Shown: piece by piece, positions 1-8,730 of the stretch | Numbering within the stretch: the stretch's first letter is position 1 | Layout of the letters: every line of letters starts with the position of its first letter | Source of the DNA: Halomonas stenophila | GTDB lineage: Bacteria > Pseudomonadota > Gammaproteobacteria > Pseudomonadales > Halomonadaceae | DNA length: 64,000 bases | Direction of reading: 5' to 3' | NCBI RefSeq assembly: GCF_014192275.1 | Contig: NZ_JACHXR010000002.1 | Coordinates: 1-64,000, forward strand | Position numbers and translations under genes: made by a program | The notes under the pieces: generated by a model | Told to the model about the DNA's origin: nothing | What the model saw: only the letters and a program-made list of their open reading frames with translations | The model's database searches: none

Positions 1-938
1 GTGGCACCGAATTCCGGCGACATGTTGGCGATGGTGGCGCGGTCGGCCAGGGGCAGGTCCTTGAGGCCGTCGCCGTAGAACTCGACGAACTTGCCCACCA
101 CGCCGTGGCTACGCAGCATCTGGGTCACCGTCAGCACCAGGTCGGTGGCGGTGATCCCCTCGCGCAGCTTGCCGGTGAGCTTGAAGCCCACCACCTCGGG
201 AATCAGCATCGACACGGGCTGGCCGAGCATGGCGGCCTCGGCCTCGATGCCGCCGACCCCCCAGCCGAGCACGCCCAGGCCGTTGATCATGGTGGTGTGG
301 GAGTCGGTGCCGACCAGGGTGTCGGGGTAGGCCAGGGTCTTGCCGTCCTCCTCCCGGGTCCACACCGTCTTGCCCAGGTACTCCAGGTTGACCTGGTGGC
401 AGATGCCGGTGCCCGGGGGCACCACCCGGAAGTTGTCGAAGGCCTGCTGGCCCCAGCGCAGGAACTCGTAGCGCTCCCGGTTGCGCTCCATCTCGATGGC
501 GACGTTGTCCTTGAAGGCGCTGGGGTTGCCGAACTTGTCGACCATCACCGAGTGGTCGATGACCAGGTCCACCGGTGACAGCGGGTTGATGCGCGACGGG
601 TCCTCGCCCAGGGACTCCACGGCCGCCCGCATCGAGGCGAGGTCCACCACCCCGGGGACGCCGGTGAAGTCCTGCATCAGTACCCGGGCCGGCCGATAGC
701 CGATCTCCCGGGTGGAGGCGGCGTCCTGCTGCCAGTCGACCAGGGCCTGCATGTCGTCGCGGGAGACACCCTCCTGGTCGGCGAAGCGCAGCTGGTTCTC
801 CAGCAGGATCTTCAGCGTCATCGGCAGGCGGTCGATGTCACCGAGCGCCTCGGCGGCCTTCGCCAGGCTGTGGTAGTGGTAGGTCGTGCCGTCGGCCTCG
901 AGGGTCTGCAGGGTATCCGGTGTGGATTCGGTACTCAT
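1..938 (-). CDS. acnA: Aconitate hydratase AcnA, N-terminal part (runs off the window)
   Basis: Iron-sulfur enzyme that interconverts citrate and isocitrate in the TCA and glyoxylate cycles; cytoplasmic. About 312 residues of an expected ~900 are present; the 3' part, including most [4Fe-4S] cysteine ligands, lies beyond base 1. Recognisable AcnA/IRP-type stretches are [39 protein letters not shown] and [20 protein letters not shown]. The start is ATG at 938-936 with a perfect AGGAGG SD (complement of 944-949). It is divergent from the CPXCG gene. A symmetrical site at 1009-1023 lies upstream and could be an operator. The family assignment is secure. Confidence 0.95.
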   Translation of the reverse strand, partial: MSTESTPDTLQTLEADGTTYHYHSLAKAAEALGDIDRLPMTLKILLENQLRFADQEGVSRDDMQALVDWQQDAASTREIGYRPARVLMQDFTGVPGVVDLASMRAAVESLGEDPSRINPLSPVDLVIDHSVMVDKFGNPSAFKDNVAIEMERNRERYEFLRWGQQAFDNFRVVPPGTGICHQVNLEYLGKTVWTREEDGKTLAYPDTLVGTDSHTTMINGLGVLGWGVGGIEAEAAMLGQPVSMLIPEVVGFKLTGKLREGITATDLVLTVTQMLRSHGVVGKFVEFYGDGLKDLPLADRATIANMSPEFGA

Positions 939-1008
939 GGTGTCCTCCTGTCGCGGGGGAGTGAGCGAACCATCCTGGTCCTGATGAGATTACATGGTCA
1001 TGATAGAA

Positions 1009-1023
1009 GCCGTTTTCAACGGC
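1009..1023. promoter_or_regulatory. Inverted repeat GCCGTT-N3-AACGGC between acnA and the CPXCG gene
   Basis: A perfect 6-bp inverted repeat with a 3-bp spacer sits in the 174-bp divergent intergenic region. On the minus strand, TTGAAA (complement of 1013-1018) could be the acnA -35 hexamer, so the repeat would overlap it. The symmetry is seen directly; an operator role is inference and no regulator is identified. Confidence 0.3.
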
Positions 1024-1112
1024 TGCGTGACCGGGGCGCGCGGCCGTCCCCTTGAAATGCCGACCGTCACGCCTCATATTCCCAGGCTGTGACACCAGGC
1101 CCGGGAGGTCCC

Positions 1113-1322
1113 GTGCACGAGGAAGAGCTCGACAGCCATACGGTCCGCTGCCCCTACTGCGATACGGCCTTCGACCTGCAGGTCGATGCCTCCCAGGGCA
1201 GTCACGCGACCTGGGAGGATTGTCCGCGCTGCTGTGCGCCGATCCAGTTGCGTATCGAGGTCTCGCCGGTCAGCGGCGAACTCGAGTCGGTGACCCTGGG
1301 CCGCGACGACGACGTGCTGTGA
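1113..1322 (+). CDS. CPXCG motif-containing small zinc-ribbon protein
   Basis: A 69-residue protein with two Cys-Pro-x-Cys knuckles (CPYC near residue 12 and CPRC near residue 38, the latter followed by CAPI), the hallmark of the CPXCG cysteine-rich family. Four cysteines in this arrangement are expected to bind zinc. The molecular function of the family is unknown to me. The start is taken as GTG 1113, preceded by GGGAGG at 1103-1108; an in-frame GTG at 1089 would add eight residues. It is transcribed divergently from acnA and ends about 30 bp before the OxyR-like site of the peroxiredoxin gene. Confidence 0.8.
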   Translation: MHEEELDSHTVRCPYCDTAFDLQVDASQGSHATWEDCPRCCAPIQLRIEVSPVSGELESVTLGRDDDVL

Positions 1323-1352
1323 GCGCCCCTCACCGGGCCATCATCTATCACG

Positions 1353-1413
1353 ATAGTTTTTCACTATCCGCGCCATTGAGTAGTCCTAGTGGCGTGGCGG
1401 GTCGACCTATCCT
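1353..1413 (+). promoter_or_regulatory. Candidate OxyR operator and promoter of the peroxiredoxin gene
   Basis: The tetrad series ATAG-N7-CTAT-N7-ATTG-N7-CTAG occupies 1353-1389. The OxyR consensus is ATAG-N7-CTAT-N7-ATAG-N7-CTAT, so 14 of 16 positions match with exact spacing. A possible -10 (TATCCT, 1408-1413) lies 18 bp downstream, which suits OxyR contacting polymerase at a poor -35. The next gene is a 2-Cys peroxiredoxin, a standard OxyR target. Spacing and tetrads are seen; binding is inferred. Confidence 0.6.
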
Positions 1414-1473
1414 AGCGTAGGTGGCCCTCTTCCCTTCACCATCGGGTATCATCAACCCTCATAGGAGATCTGC

Positions 1474-2076
1474 ATGAGCGTACTGGTTGGACGTCAAGCC
1501 CCTGAATTCGAAGCCGCCGCCGTCCTCGGCAACGGCGAGATCGTCGACAACTTCAAGCTCGCCGACAGCAACGGCAAGCTCCGCGTGCTGTTCTTCTGGC
1601 CGCTGGACTTCACCTTCGTCTGCCCGTCCGAGATCATCGCCCACGACAATCGTCTGGCGCAGTTCAAGGAGCTCGGTGTCGAGGTGATCGGTGTGTCCAT
1701 CGATTCCCAGTTCACCCACCACGCCTGGCGCCTGACCGCACCGGAGAAGGGCGGCATCGGCGAGGTCGGCTTCCCGATCGTGGCCGACGTCAAGCACGAG
1801 ATCACCCAGGCCTACGGCATCGAGCACCCGGAGGCCGGCGTCGCCATGCGCGGTTCCTTCCTGATCGACGAGAACGGCGTCGTCCAGCACCAGGTGGTCA
1901 ACAACCTGCCGCTGGGCCGCAACGTCGACGAGATGCTGCGCATGGTCAAGGCTCTCAAGTTCCACCAGCAGCACGGCGAAGTCTGCCCGGCCGGCTGGAA
2001 CGAAGGCCAGGAAGGCATGAAGGACACCGCCGAGGGTGTCGCCAAGTACCTGGGCAGCCACGCCGAGGCGCTCTAA
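1474..2076 (+). CDS. Typical 2-Cys peroxiredoxin (AhpC/TSA family)
   Basis: Thiol peroxidase that reduces hydrogen peroxide, alkyl hydroperoxides and peroxynitrite, then is recycled by thioredoxin or AhpF. It is 200 residues, normal for the family. The peroxidatic cysteine is C50 in FTFVCPSE with the conserved Thr at 47; the resolving cysteine is C171 in EVCPAGW; R126 in MRGSF completes the active site. No AhpF lies nearby, but thioredoxin reductase follows 144 bp downstream, so thioredoxin is the likely reductant. A candidate OxyR site lies upstream at 1353-1389 and a GC hairpin follows the stop. The start has the SD AGGAG in ATAGGAGATCTGC. Confidence 0.95.
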   Translation: MSVLVGRQAPEFEAAAVLGNGEIVDNFKLADSNGKLRVLFFWPLDFTFVCPSEIIAHDNRLAQFKELGVEVIGVSIDSQFTHHAWRLTAPEKGGIGEVGFPIVADVKHEITQAYGIEHPEAGVAMRGSFLIDENGVVQHQVVNNLPLGRNVDEMLRMVKALKFHQQHGEVCPAGWNEGQEGMKDTAEGVAKYLGSHAEAL

Positions 2077-3174
<1,098 letters not shown>

Positions 3175-3177
3175 AAG

Positions 3178-3264
3178 CGGGAAGAGCGCCGCTTCGCGGC
3201 TGGAAGCAGGAAGTCACCCCGGGAAGCGGTAGTGGCTTCCAGCTTCCAGCTGTCGCGAAGCGAC
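3178..3264. repeat. Dispersed GGAAG/hairpin repeat, copy B1
   Basis: This lies between convergent trxB and slyX and touches the slyX stop codon. It contains small hairpins GCCGC-TTC-GCGGC (3188-3200) and GTCGC-GAA-GCGAC (3252-3264), and the purine arm GCTGGAAGC (3199-3207) matched by the tandem GCTTCCAGC copies at 3235-3250, giving a bigger stem. The same building blocks recur at 45536-45628, 51036-51140 and 55622-55738. It may also serve as a bidirectional transcript end. Confidence 0.6.
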
Positions 3265-3509
3265 TAGTAATGCGGCGGCACCTCATCCTGCGGACGAGGT
3301 GCCGCCGCTTCGTCGTCCTGGCGGGCCAGTTGCTGCTCGCGGATCTTCTCCTGCATCAGCGCGCTGAGGTGCTCGAGATGCATCAGGCGGCGCTCCTGCT
3401 GGGCGACCGCCCGGTCCAGGGTGTCGAGCCAGTCTTCCTGGTGGGCGATGCGGCTCTCCAGAGCCTCCAGCCGGCTGTCAAGGGTGGAGGGCGTGTCATC
3501 TTTGCGCAT
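3264..3509 (-). CDS. slyX: SlyX family protein
   Basis: An 81-residue protein of unknown molecular function, conserved in Proteobacteria. It is almost entirely a predicted coiled coil, with heptad-like runs such as [22 protein letters not shown] broken only in the C-terminal third, and ends in the family hallmark PPHY. The start is ATG 3509-3507 with AAGGA upstream at good spacing. Longer in-frame upstream extensions exist but lack an SD and are not family-like. It converges on trxB. Confidence 0.85.
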   Translation of the reverse strand: MRKDDTPSTLDSRLEALESRIAHQEDWLDTLDRAVAQQERRLMHLEHLSALMQEKIREQQLARQDDEAAAPRPQDEVPPHY

Positions 3510-3654
3510 GATAGAATCCTTATGCTGTGTGCCACCGTTCATCGTGGTACCGGCCTGTCCCGTGCAGTCGGGTCGAGGGCGACGCCAGGCGTCGTCAGGT
3601 ACCTCGGCCCCGAGACTTCCTTTACTTACTATGACAAGAGAGCATCCAAGGTTT

Positions 3655-4119
3655 ATGAATCGAAAGGTCGTGTTTCGCTGCAGTATCATCAGCCTGCTGC
3701 TGGCCGCGCCGGCGCCGCTGCTGATCGCCCTGGGCATCCATCTCACCGGTGGCCAGCTGTCCCGGGAGCTGTTCGCCAGCCTCGAGGTGGGCGGCGTGGC
3801 CGTGGTCTATGTCGCCGTGGCGGTGGCCGTCTTCCTGCTGTTGCTGGTCGCTACCCTGGCGGTCAACGCCCTGACTCCGCAACTGGTCAACCTGGCGGAG
3901 GTCGAGGACGACGACCGCGAGATCGGCGAGGTCAAGTGGTTCAACGTCAACAAGGGCTACGGCTTCATCACCCGCGACAGCGGCGAGGACGTCTTCGTCC
4001 ATTTCCGGGCCATCCGCGGCCGTGGTCACCGCACCCTGGCCGAGGGGCAGAAGGTGAAGTACCACGTGTCGCGTAACGAGCGGGGGCTTCAGGCCGACGA
4101 CGTCACCGTCATTACTTGA
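3655..4119 (+). CDS. Membrane-anchored cold-shock-domain protein
   Basis: A 154-residue protein with two hydrophobic helices (about 7-29 and 45-72), an acidic linker ([10 protein letters not shown]), then a complete cold-shock domain at 90-154 carrying RNP1 KGYGFI (100-105) and RNP2 VFVHF (113-117). Cold-shock domains bind single-stranded RNA or DNA. Here the domain should be tethered to the inner membrane facing the cytoplasm, which is unusual because most Csp proteins are ~70-residue soluble proteins. The start is taken as ATG 3655 (AAGG just upstream); ATG 3631 is an in-frame alternative lacking an SD. A structured repeat follows the stop by 8 bp. Domain calls are secure, function is not. 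Confidence 0.85.
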   Translation: MNRKVVFRCSIISLLLAAPAPLLIALGIHLTGGQLSRELFASLEVGGVAVVYVAVAVAVFLLLLVATLAVNALTPQLVNLAEVEDDDREIGEVKWFNVNKGYGFITRDSGEDVFVHFRAIRGRGHRTLAEGQKVKYHVSRNERGLQADDVTVIT

Positions 4120-4127
4120 AAACCGGC

Positions 4128-4220
4128 CTGCGCTCGATCATACGGCGTTGGAAGGTCGTCTCGAGGTGCTCATTTAGCAGCCAGTAAACTCCGCTCTCTC
4201 GACGACCTTCCGCCTGTGAC
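4128..4220 (+). repeat. Covarying hairpin element, copy A1
   Basis: This begins CTGCGCTCGATCATACGGCG eight bases after the stop of the cold-shock gene. The long-stem arms are GGAAGGTCGTC (4150-4160) and GACGACCTTCC (4201-4211), a perfect 11 bp. The apex carries the conserved core TGCTCATTTA ... TAAACTCCGC (4168-4194), where TTTA and TAAA can pair. Copies at 31564 and 36318 share the core and left flank but have different arm sequences that remain complementary. Confidence 0.75.
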
Positions 4221-4364
4221 CCACACGGAAGTGGGAAATGCGAAAGCCCGTAGGGAACGGGCTTAGCCCTGATCTTCGCTCGGCACGGTTTTCCGGCTTG
4301 CGTTTGATGATTTGGCAGCAGGCTGCCACCCAACACCGACGCCCCGCTCCGTGCGGGGCGTCGG
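4220..4364. other. String of hairpins ending in a terminator-like stem, no gene
   Basis: No coding gene is seen from 4120 to 4375. After element A1 come CCCAC-N6-GTGGG (4220-4235), AAGCCCGT-AGGGA-ACGGGCTT (4244-4264), TGGCAGC-AG-GCTGCCA (4313-4328) and CCGACGCCCCGC-TCCGT-GCGGGGCGTCGG (4336-4364). The last is a perfect 12-bp stem that can end transcripts of the minus-strand dapE operon and plus-strand read-through. Four consecutive stems in 145 bp could also be a structured RNA; this is inference. Confidence 0.5.
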
Positions 4365-4375
4365 CGTTTCCGGGA

Positions 4376-4762
4376 CTAGCGGCCCGAGTCCGGCCAGTCG
4401 ATGGCGCTCTCGCTGCCGTCCGGCAGGACGCGCAGGAAGCGGTCGGGGTCGTCGCCGGGCTGCCAGCCGCCCAGCGAGCAGCGCACCTCGCAGCCCAGGG
4501 TCGCGGCGGCCGCGCGGGCGAAGTCGGCGTCGGTAGGCCAGGGGGTGTGGGGGCTGTCGAGCCACAGGCTGGCGAAGCCGTCGGCGGCCTGGGCCACCAG
4601 CAGCACCGGGATGTCGTCGTCCCCGCCGTGCCCGCGGGTGCGCCAGCGCTGCTTGCCGGCGGGGGCCAGGGGCTCGGCGCCGAGGGTCTCGCCGAGCCAG
4701 CGGCTCAGCGCCTCGAGGTCGGCGGTGGCCAGGTAGATCTCGATGTCGGGGTAGCGTTCCAT
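4376..4762 (-). CDS. Uncharacterised protein downstream of dapE
   Basis: A 128-residue soluble protein that I do not recognise. It starts MERYPDIEIYLATADLEALS, which looks like the beginning of an alpha/beta domain; residues ~45-110 are rich in Asp, Trp and Gly, and it ends in AIDWPDSGR. No signal peptide, membrane segment or metal-binding cluster is visible (one lone pair of Cys in GCEVRCSLG). It begins 7 bp after the dapE stop on the same strand, so it is almost certainly cotranscribed with dapE, and a strong hairpin (4336-4364) follows its stop. The start is the ATG at 4762-4760; longer upstream readings overlap dapE. Confidence 0.65.
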   Translation of the reverse strand: MERYPDIEIYLATADLEALSRWLGETLGAEPLAPAGKQRWRTRGHGGDDDIPVLLVAQAADGFASLWLDSPHTPWPTDADFARAAAATLGCEVRCSLGGWQPGDDPDRFLRVLPDGSESAIDWPDSGR

Positions 4763-4769
4763 GGCGACC

Positions 4770-5945
4770 TCAGGGGCGCGGCGAATCGGCGGCGAACAGT
4801 CGCGCCAGGATGGCCTCGTAGACCCGCGAGAGGTCATCGAGGTCGGTGGCGCGGACGCGCTCGTTGATCTTGTGGATGGTGGCGTTGACCGGGCCGAGCT
4901 CGACCACCTGGGTGCCCAGGGTGGCGATGAAGCGACCATCGGACGTGCCCCCCGCCGTGGAGAGCGCCGGCCGCCGGCCGAGCACGTCCTCCACGCCGCC
5001 CAGGGCGGCGTCCACCAGCTCGCCCTCGGCGGTCAGGAAGGGTTCGCCATTGAGGGTCCAGTCGATGTGGAAGTCCAGGTCATGGGCCGCGAGGATGGCC
5101 TCGGTGCGGCTTCGCAGCGTCTCGTGGCTGAGCTCGGTGGAATAGCGGAAGTTGAATACCACCTCCACGTCGCCGGGAATCACGTTGGTGGCGCCGGTGC
5201 CCGAGCGCAGGTTGGAGATCTGGAAGCTGGTGGCCGGGAAGAAGGTGTTGCCGCCGTCCCAGTGCTCGCGCACCAGGGCATCTAGGGCGGGGGCGACCTG
5301 ATGGATGGGGTTGCGCGCCAGGTGCGGGTAGGCCACATGGCCCTGAATGCCCTTGACGTGCAATACCCCGCCCAGCGAGCCGCGGCGACCGTTCTTGATC
5401 ACGTCGCCGAGGGCCTCGGTGGAGGAGGGCTCGCCGACGATGCAGTAGTCCAGGCGGTCGTGGGCCTCGCGCAGGTGCTCGACCACCGCGCGGGTGCCAT
5501 CCACCGCCGGGCCCTCCTCGTCGGAGGTGATCAAGAAGGCGATGCGTCCCGGGTGGTCGGGGTGGGCGGCCACGAAGCGTTCCACCGCGGTGAGCATGGC
5601 GGCCAGGCTGCCCTTCATGTCCGCGGCGCCACGGCCGCAGAGCATGCCTGCCGCGTCGATGCGGGGCTCGAAGGGCGGGTATTCCCAGTGCACGTCGGGG
5701 CCGCTGGGGACCACGTCGGTGTGACCGGCGAAGGCCAGCACCGGGCCGTGGTGGCCATGGACGGCCCAGAAGTTCTCCACGTCGCCGAAGGGCAGGCGTT
5801 CCACCTGGAAGCCGAGGCGCTCGAGGCGCTCGATCATCAGTGCCTGGCACCCCAGGTCATCGGGGGTGACCGAGGGGCGGCGCATGAGCTCCATGGCGAG
5901 CTCGAGGGTCGGGGACAGGGCGGTAGCGGTCTCGGGTGAGGTCAT
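4770..5945 (-). CDS. dapE: Succinyl-diaminopimelate desuccinylase
   Basis: Dinuclear-zinc M20-family amidohydrolase that converts N-succinyl-LL-diaminopimelate to LL-DAP and succinate, the step after DapC in the succinylase branch of lysine and peptidoglycan synthesis. It is 391 residues, slightly longer than the E. coli enzyme (375). Metal and catalytic residues are in AGHTDVVP (H75, D77), GAADMKGS (D109) and TSDEEG (catalytic E143 with ligand E144); VGEPSS and GTSDGRF are also present. It lies 52 bp downstream of dapD in the same minus-strand cluster. Confidence 0.97.
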   Translation of the reverse strand: MTSPETATALSPTLELAMELMRRPSVTPDDLGCQALMIERLERLGFQVERLPFGDVENFWAVHGHHGPVLAFAGHTDVVPSGPDVHWEYPPFEPRIDAAGMLCGRGAADMKGSLAAMLTAVERFVAAHPDHPGRIAFLITSDEEGPAVDGTRAVVEHLREAHDRLDYCIVGEPSSTEALGDVIKNGRRGSLGGVLHVKGIQGHVAYPHLARNPIHQVAPALDALVREHWDGGNTFFPATSFQISNLRSGTGATNVIPGDVEVVFNFRYSTELSHETLRSRTEAILAAHDLDFHIDWTLNGEPFLTAEGELVDAALGGVEDVLGRRPALSTAGGTSDGRFIATLGTQVVELGPVNATIHKINERVRATDLDDLSRVYEAILARLFAADSPRP

Positions 5946-5997
5946 GCGGGCGTCCGGCAGGCCGGTCCCCGGCGCCCGCAGGCGCCGGGAACGGGGC

Positions 5998-7023
5998 TCA
6001 GTTGTTGGCGTGCAGCGCTTCGTTCAGGGCGATGGCGCTCTTGTTGGTCAGGCACTCGATGCGGCCGTTCTGGGAATTGCGACGCAGCAGCAGGTCGTCC
6101 TGGCCGGCCAGCTCCCGGGCGGCCACGGTATCGGCGACCTGGCCCTGATCGTCGAGCACGGTGACCTTGGCCCCGGCGGTGATGTAGAGGCCGGCCTCCA
6201 CGGTGCAGCGATCCCCCAGCGGGATGCCGATGCCGGCATTGGCGCCGATCAGGCAGCCCTCGCCGACCTTGATGATGATGTTGCCGCCGCCGGAGAGCGT
6301 GCCCATGGTGGAGCAGCCGCCGCCCAGGTCGGAACCCTTGCCGACCATGACGCCGGCGGAGATGCGGCCCTCGATCATGCCCGGCCCTTCGGTGCCGGCA
6401 TTGAAGTTGACGAAGCCCTCGTGCATCACGGTGGTGCCCTCGCCGAGGTGGGCGCCCAGGCGGACCCGGGCGGTGTCGCCGATGCGCACGCCGGTCGGCA
6501 CCACGTAGTCGGTCATCTTGGGGAACTTGTCGACGCAGTCCACCGACAGGGTGCGCCCCTCCAGGCGGGCCTTGAGGCGCCGCGCCGGCAGTTCCTCGAT
6601 ATCGATCGGTCCCTCGCTGGACCAGGCGATGTTGCGCAGCAGGCCGAACATGCCGGTCAGGTCGACGCCGTGGGGCTTGACCAGGCGGTGGGACAGCAGG
6701 TGCAGCTTGAGGTAGACCTCGGGGGCGCTCTGGGGCGGCAGGTCCTCGCTGAGGAAGGTGGCCACCAGGGGGCGCTGGCTCGCGGCCAGGGACTCGGCGA
6801 GCTCGGCCTGGGCCTCGTGGCCGGCGGCCTTGAGGGCGGCGGCCAGCGCGTCGCACTGTTCCGGCAGGAAGCTCACGGCGGCGTTGCCGGCGGGGGCGTC
6901 GAGGACCCTGGCGGCGGCCTCGACCAGGGCCTCGTCCGGGTTCAGCAGCGGGGCGGGGTAGTAGATCTCCAGCCAGTCGCCCTGGGTGTTCTGGGAGCCG
7001 ATTCCGAGTGCAAAGCTGAGCAT
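5998..7023 (-). CDS. dapD: Tetrahydrodipicolinate N-succinyltransferase
   Basis: Uses succinyl-CoA to succinylate 2,3,4,5-tetrahydrodipicolinate, committing flux to the succinylase DAP pathway. It is 341 residues, matching the longer Pseudomonas-type DapD rather than the 274-residue E. coli form. A left-handed parallel beta-helix of hexapeptide repeats occupies roughly residues 180-290 ([54 protein letters not shown]). The start is ATG 7023-7021 ([12 protein letters not shown]). A 25-residue longer reading begins upstream but is Thr/Pro-rich and lacks family similarity. dapC and an ArsC-like gene lie upstream, dapE downstream. Confidence 0.96.
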   Translation of the reverse strand: MLSFALGIGSQNTQGDWLEIYYPAPLLNPDEALVEAAARVLDAPAGNAAVSFLPEQCDALAAALKAAGHEAQAELAESLAASQRPLVATFLSEDLPPQSAPEVYLKLHLLSHRLVKPHGVDLTGMFGLLRNIAWSSEGPIDIEELPARRLKARLEGRTLSVDCVDKFPKMTDYVVPTGVRIGDTARVRLGAHLGEGTTVMHEGFVNFNAGTEGPGMIEGRISAGVMVGKGSDLGGGCSTMGTLSGGGNIIIKVGEGCLIGANAGIGIPLGDRCTVEAGLYITAGAKVTVLDDQGQVADTVAARELAGQDDLLLRRNSQNGRIECLTNKSAIALNEALHANN

Positions 7024-7072
7024 GGGGGTGTGTCCTCTTGCGTGATGGGGAAGGTCGGGCCCGGTGGGCCGC

Positions 7073-7411
7073 CTAGAGGGTGTCGTAGTGGTCGTCACGG
7101 TAGCCGACGAGGATCTCCTCGCCGGTGTCCAGCAACGGGCGCTTGAGCAGGGTGGGGTGGGCGAGCATCAGCGCCCGGGCCCGATTGGCATCGATGTCCG
7201 CCTTGTCGGCCTCGTCGAGATGGCGCCAGGTGGTGCTGCGCTTGTTGAGCAGGGTCATCATCGGCACCCGCTCGAGGAAGTGCTCGAGCAGCGGGGCGGA
7301 CAGGCCGTCGTCGCGCAGGTCATGGGTCTGGAAGGGCAGGCCCCTGGCCTCCAGGGCCTGGCGGGCGCGACGGCAGGTATCGCAGCTCTTGATCACGAAC
7401 AGCGTCATCAT
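7073..7411 (-). CDS. ArsC/Spx-family reductase-like protein (YffB type)
   Basis: A 112-residue thioredoxin-fold protein of the ArsC/YffB branch. The N-terminal KSCDTCRRARQAL puts a CxxC at C10-C13. The remainder has typical family features (DLRDDGLS, TLLNKRSTTWRHLD, HPTLLKRPLLD). YffB-type members are not established arsenate reductases and a glutathione- or thiol-linked role is suspected. The position between dapC and dapD is also found in Pseudomonas, but a role in DAP synthesis is not shown. An AGGAGG SD lies 8 bp before ATG 7411. Confidence 0.85.
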   Translation of the reverse strand: MMTLFVIKSCDTCRRARQALEARGLPFQTHDLRDDGLSAPLLEHFLERVPMMTLLNKRSTTWRHLDEADKADIDANRARALMLAHPTLLKRPLLDTGEEILVGYRDDHYDTL

Positions 7412-7427
7412 GGGGTCGACCTCCTGG

Positions 7428-8627
7428 TCAGGCGTGGCGTTCGACGTGGCGCCGCAGCCGGCGGGCCGCCTCGGTGGTGGCCTCCAGCTCGTCCACCAGC
7501 GCCAGGCGGATCCGGCCGGCGCCGGGGTTCACGCCGCCGTCCCCGGGGCGGCCCATGTAGCTGCCAGGGAGCACGCTGACGTGCTGCTCGGCATAGAGGT
7601 CACGGGCGAAGGCCTCGTCGTCGCCGCCGGGTACCGCCGGCCACAGGTAGAAGCTGGCCTCCGGGGCGGGGAAGTCCAGCACCGGGGCGAGGATCTCGGT
7701 CACCGCGGCGAACTTGTCGCGATAGGCGTCGCGGTTGGCGCGCACATGGGCCTCGTCGTTCCAGGCGGCGATGGAGGCATGCTGCAGCGGCAGGGACATG
7801 GCGCAGCCGTGGTAGGTGCGATAGCGCCGGAAGGCCGCGATCAGCTCGGCGTCGCCGGCCACGAAGCCGGAGCGCAGCCCCGGCAGGTTGGAGCGCTTGG
7901 ACAGCGAGTGGAAGACCAGGCAGCGCCGGTAGTCGTGTCGGCCGAGCTCGGCGCAGGCCTGCAGCAGCCCCGCGGGCGGCGCGGCCTCGTCCAGGTAGAG
8001 CTCCGAGTAGCACTCGTCGGCGGCGATGATGAAGTCGAATTCATCCGCCAATCGAATCAATTGCTTGAGTTCTTCGGGCGGGGTCACCGCCCCGGTGGGG
8101 TTGCCCGGCGAGCAGGTGAAGACGATCTGCACGTCGCGCCAGGTCTCCACCGGCACGGCGTCGAGGTCGGGGCGGAAGTCGTGCCCGGCGTGGCAGTCCA
8201 GGGTCAGCGGCGTGCCGCCGGCCAGCAGCGTCGCCCCCTCGTAGATCTGGTAGAAGGGGTTGGGCACCGCCACCCGCGCCGGGCGGGTGCGGTCCAGGGC
8301 GGCCTGCACGAAGGCGAAGATCGCCTCCCGGGTGCCGTTCACCGGCAGCACCTGGCGCTCGGCGTCGAGCCCTTCGAGGGCGAAGCGTCGGGCGGCCCAG
8401 GCGGCGATGGCGCCACGCAGCTCAGGCGTGCCCGCCGTGGCGGGATAGCGGGCCATCTCGCCGAGGTGGGCCGACAGCGCCTCCAGGGCGCCGGCATAGG
8501 GCGCATGGCGCGGCTCGCCGATGGTCAGCGGGAGATGCGTCAGCCCGGCGGGCGGCGTCACGCCGGCCTTGAGGGCGGCGAGCTTCTCGAAGGGGTAGGG
8601 CTTCAGAGCGTCGAGATCGGGGTTCAT
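7428..8627 (-). CDS. dapC: Succinyldiaminopimelate transaminase
   Basis: PLP-dependent class I/II aminotransferase that makes N-succinyl-LL-DAP from N-succinyl-2-amino-6-ketopimelate with glutamate as donor. It is 399 residues. PLP-contact motifs are SPGNPTG (173-179), D204 in AADECYSEL, and the Schiff-base lysine K244 in SLSKRSNLPGLRSGF. The function is assigned by its place in the dap cluster (dapD and dapE downstream) as much as by sequence, since close relatives act on N-acetylornithine. The gene starts about 100 bp before the glnD stop on the same strand. Confidence 0.92.
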   Translation of the reverse strand: MNPDLDALKPYPFEKLAALKAGVTPPAGLTHLPLTIGEPRHAPYAGALEALSAHLGEMARYPATAGTPELRGAIAAWAARRFALEGLDAERQVLPVNGTREAIFAFVQAALDRTRPARVAVPNPFYQIYEGATLLAGGTPLTLDCHAGHDFRPDLDAVPVETWRDVQIVFTCSPGNPTGAVTPPEELKQLIRLADEFDFIIAADECYSELYLDEAAPPAGLLQACAELGRHDYRRCLVFHSLSKRSNLPGLRSGFVAGDAELIAAFRRYRTYHGCAMSLPLQHASIAAWNDEAHVRANRDAYRDKFAAVTEILAPVLDFPAPEASFYLWPAVPGGDDEAFARDLYAEQHVSVLPGSYMGRPGDGGVNPGAGRIRLALVDELEATTEAARRLRRHVERHA

Positions 8628-8730
8628 GGGTGTCCAGTAGCGCCGTGCTCGGCGTCGTTGTCGTGCGGTGTCCCGGGCGGGGCAGGACGCCGATTATAGG
8701 GAAGCGCCGGGGGAGCCTCAAACGAGGGCC

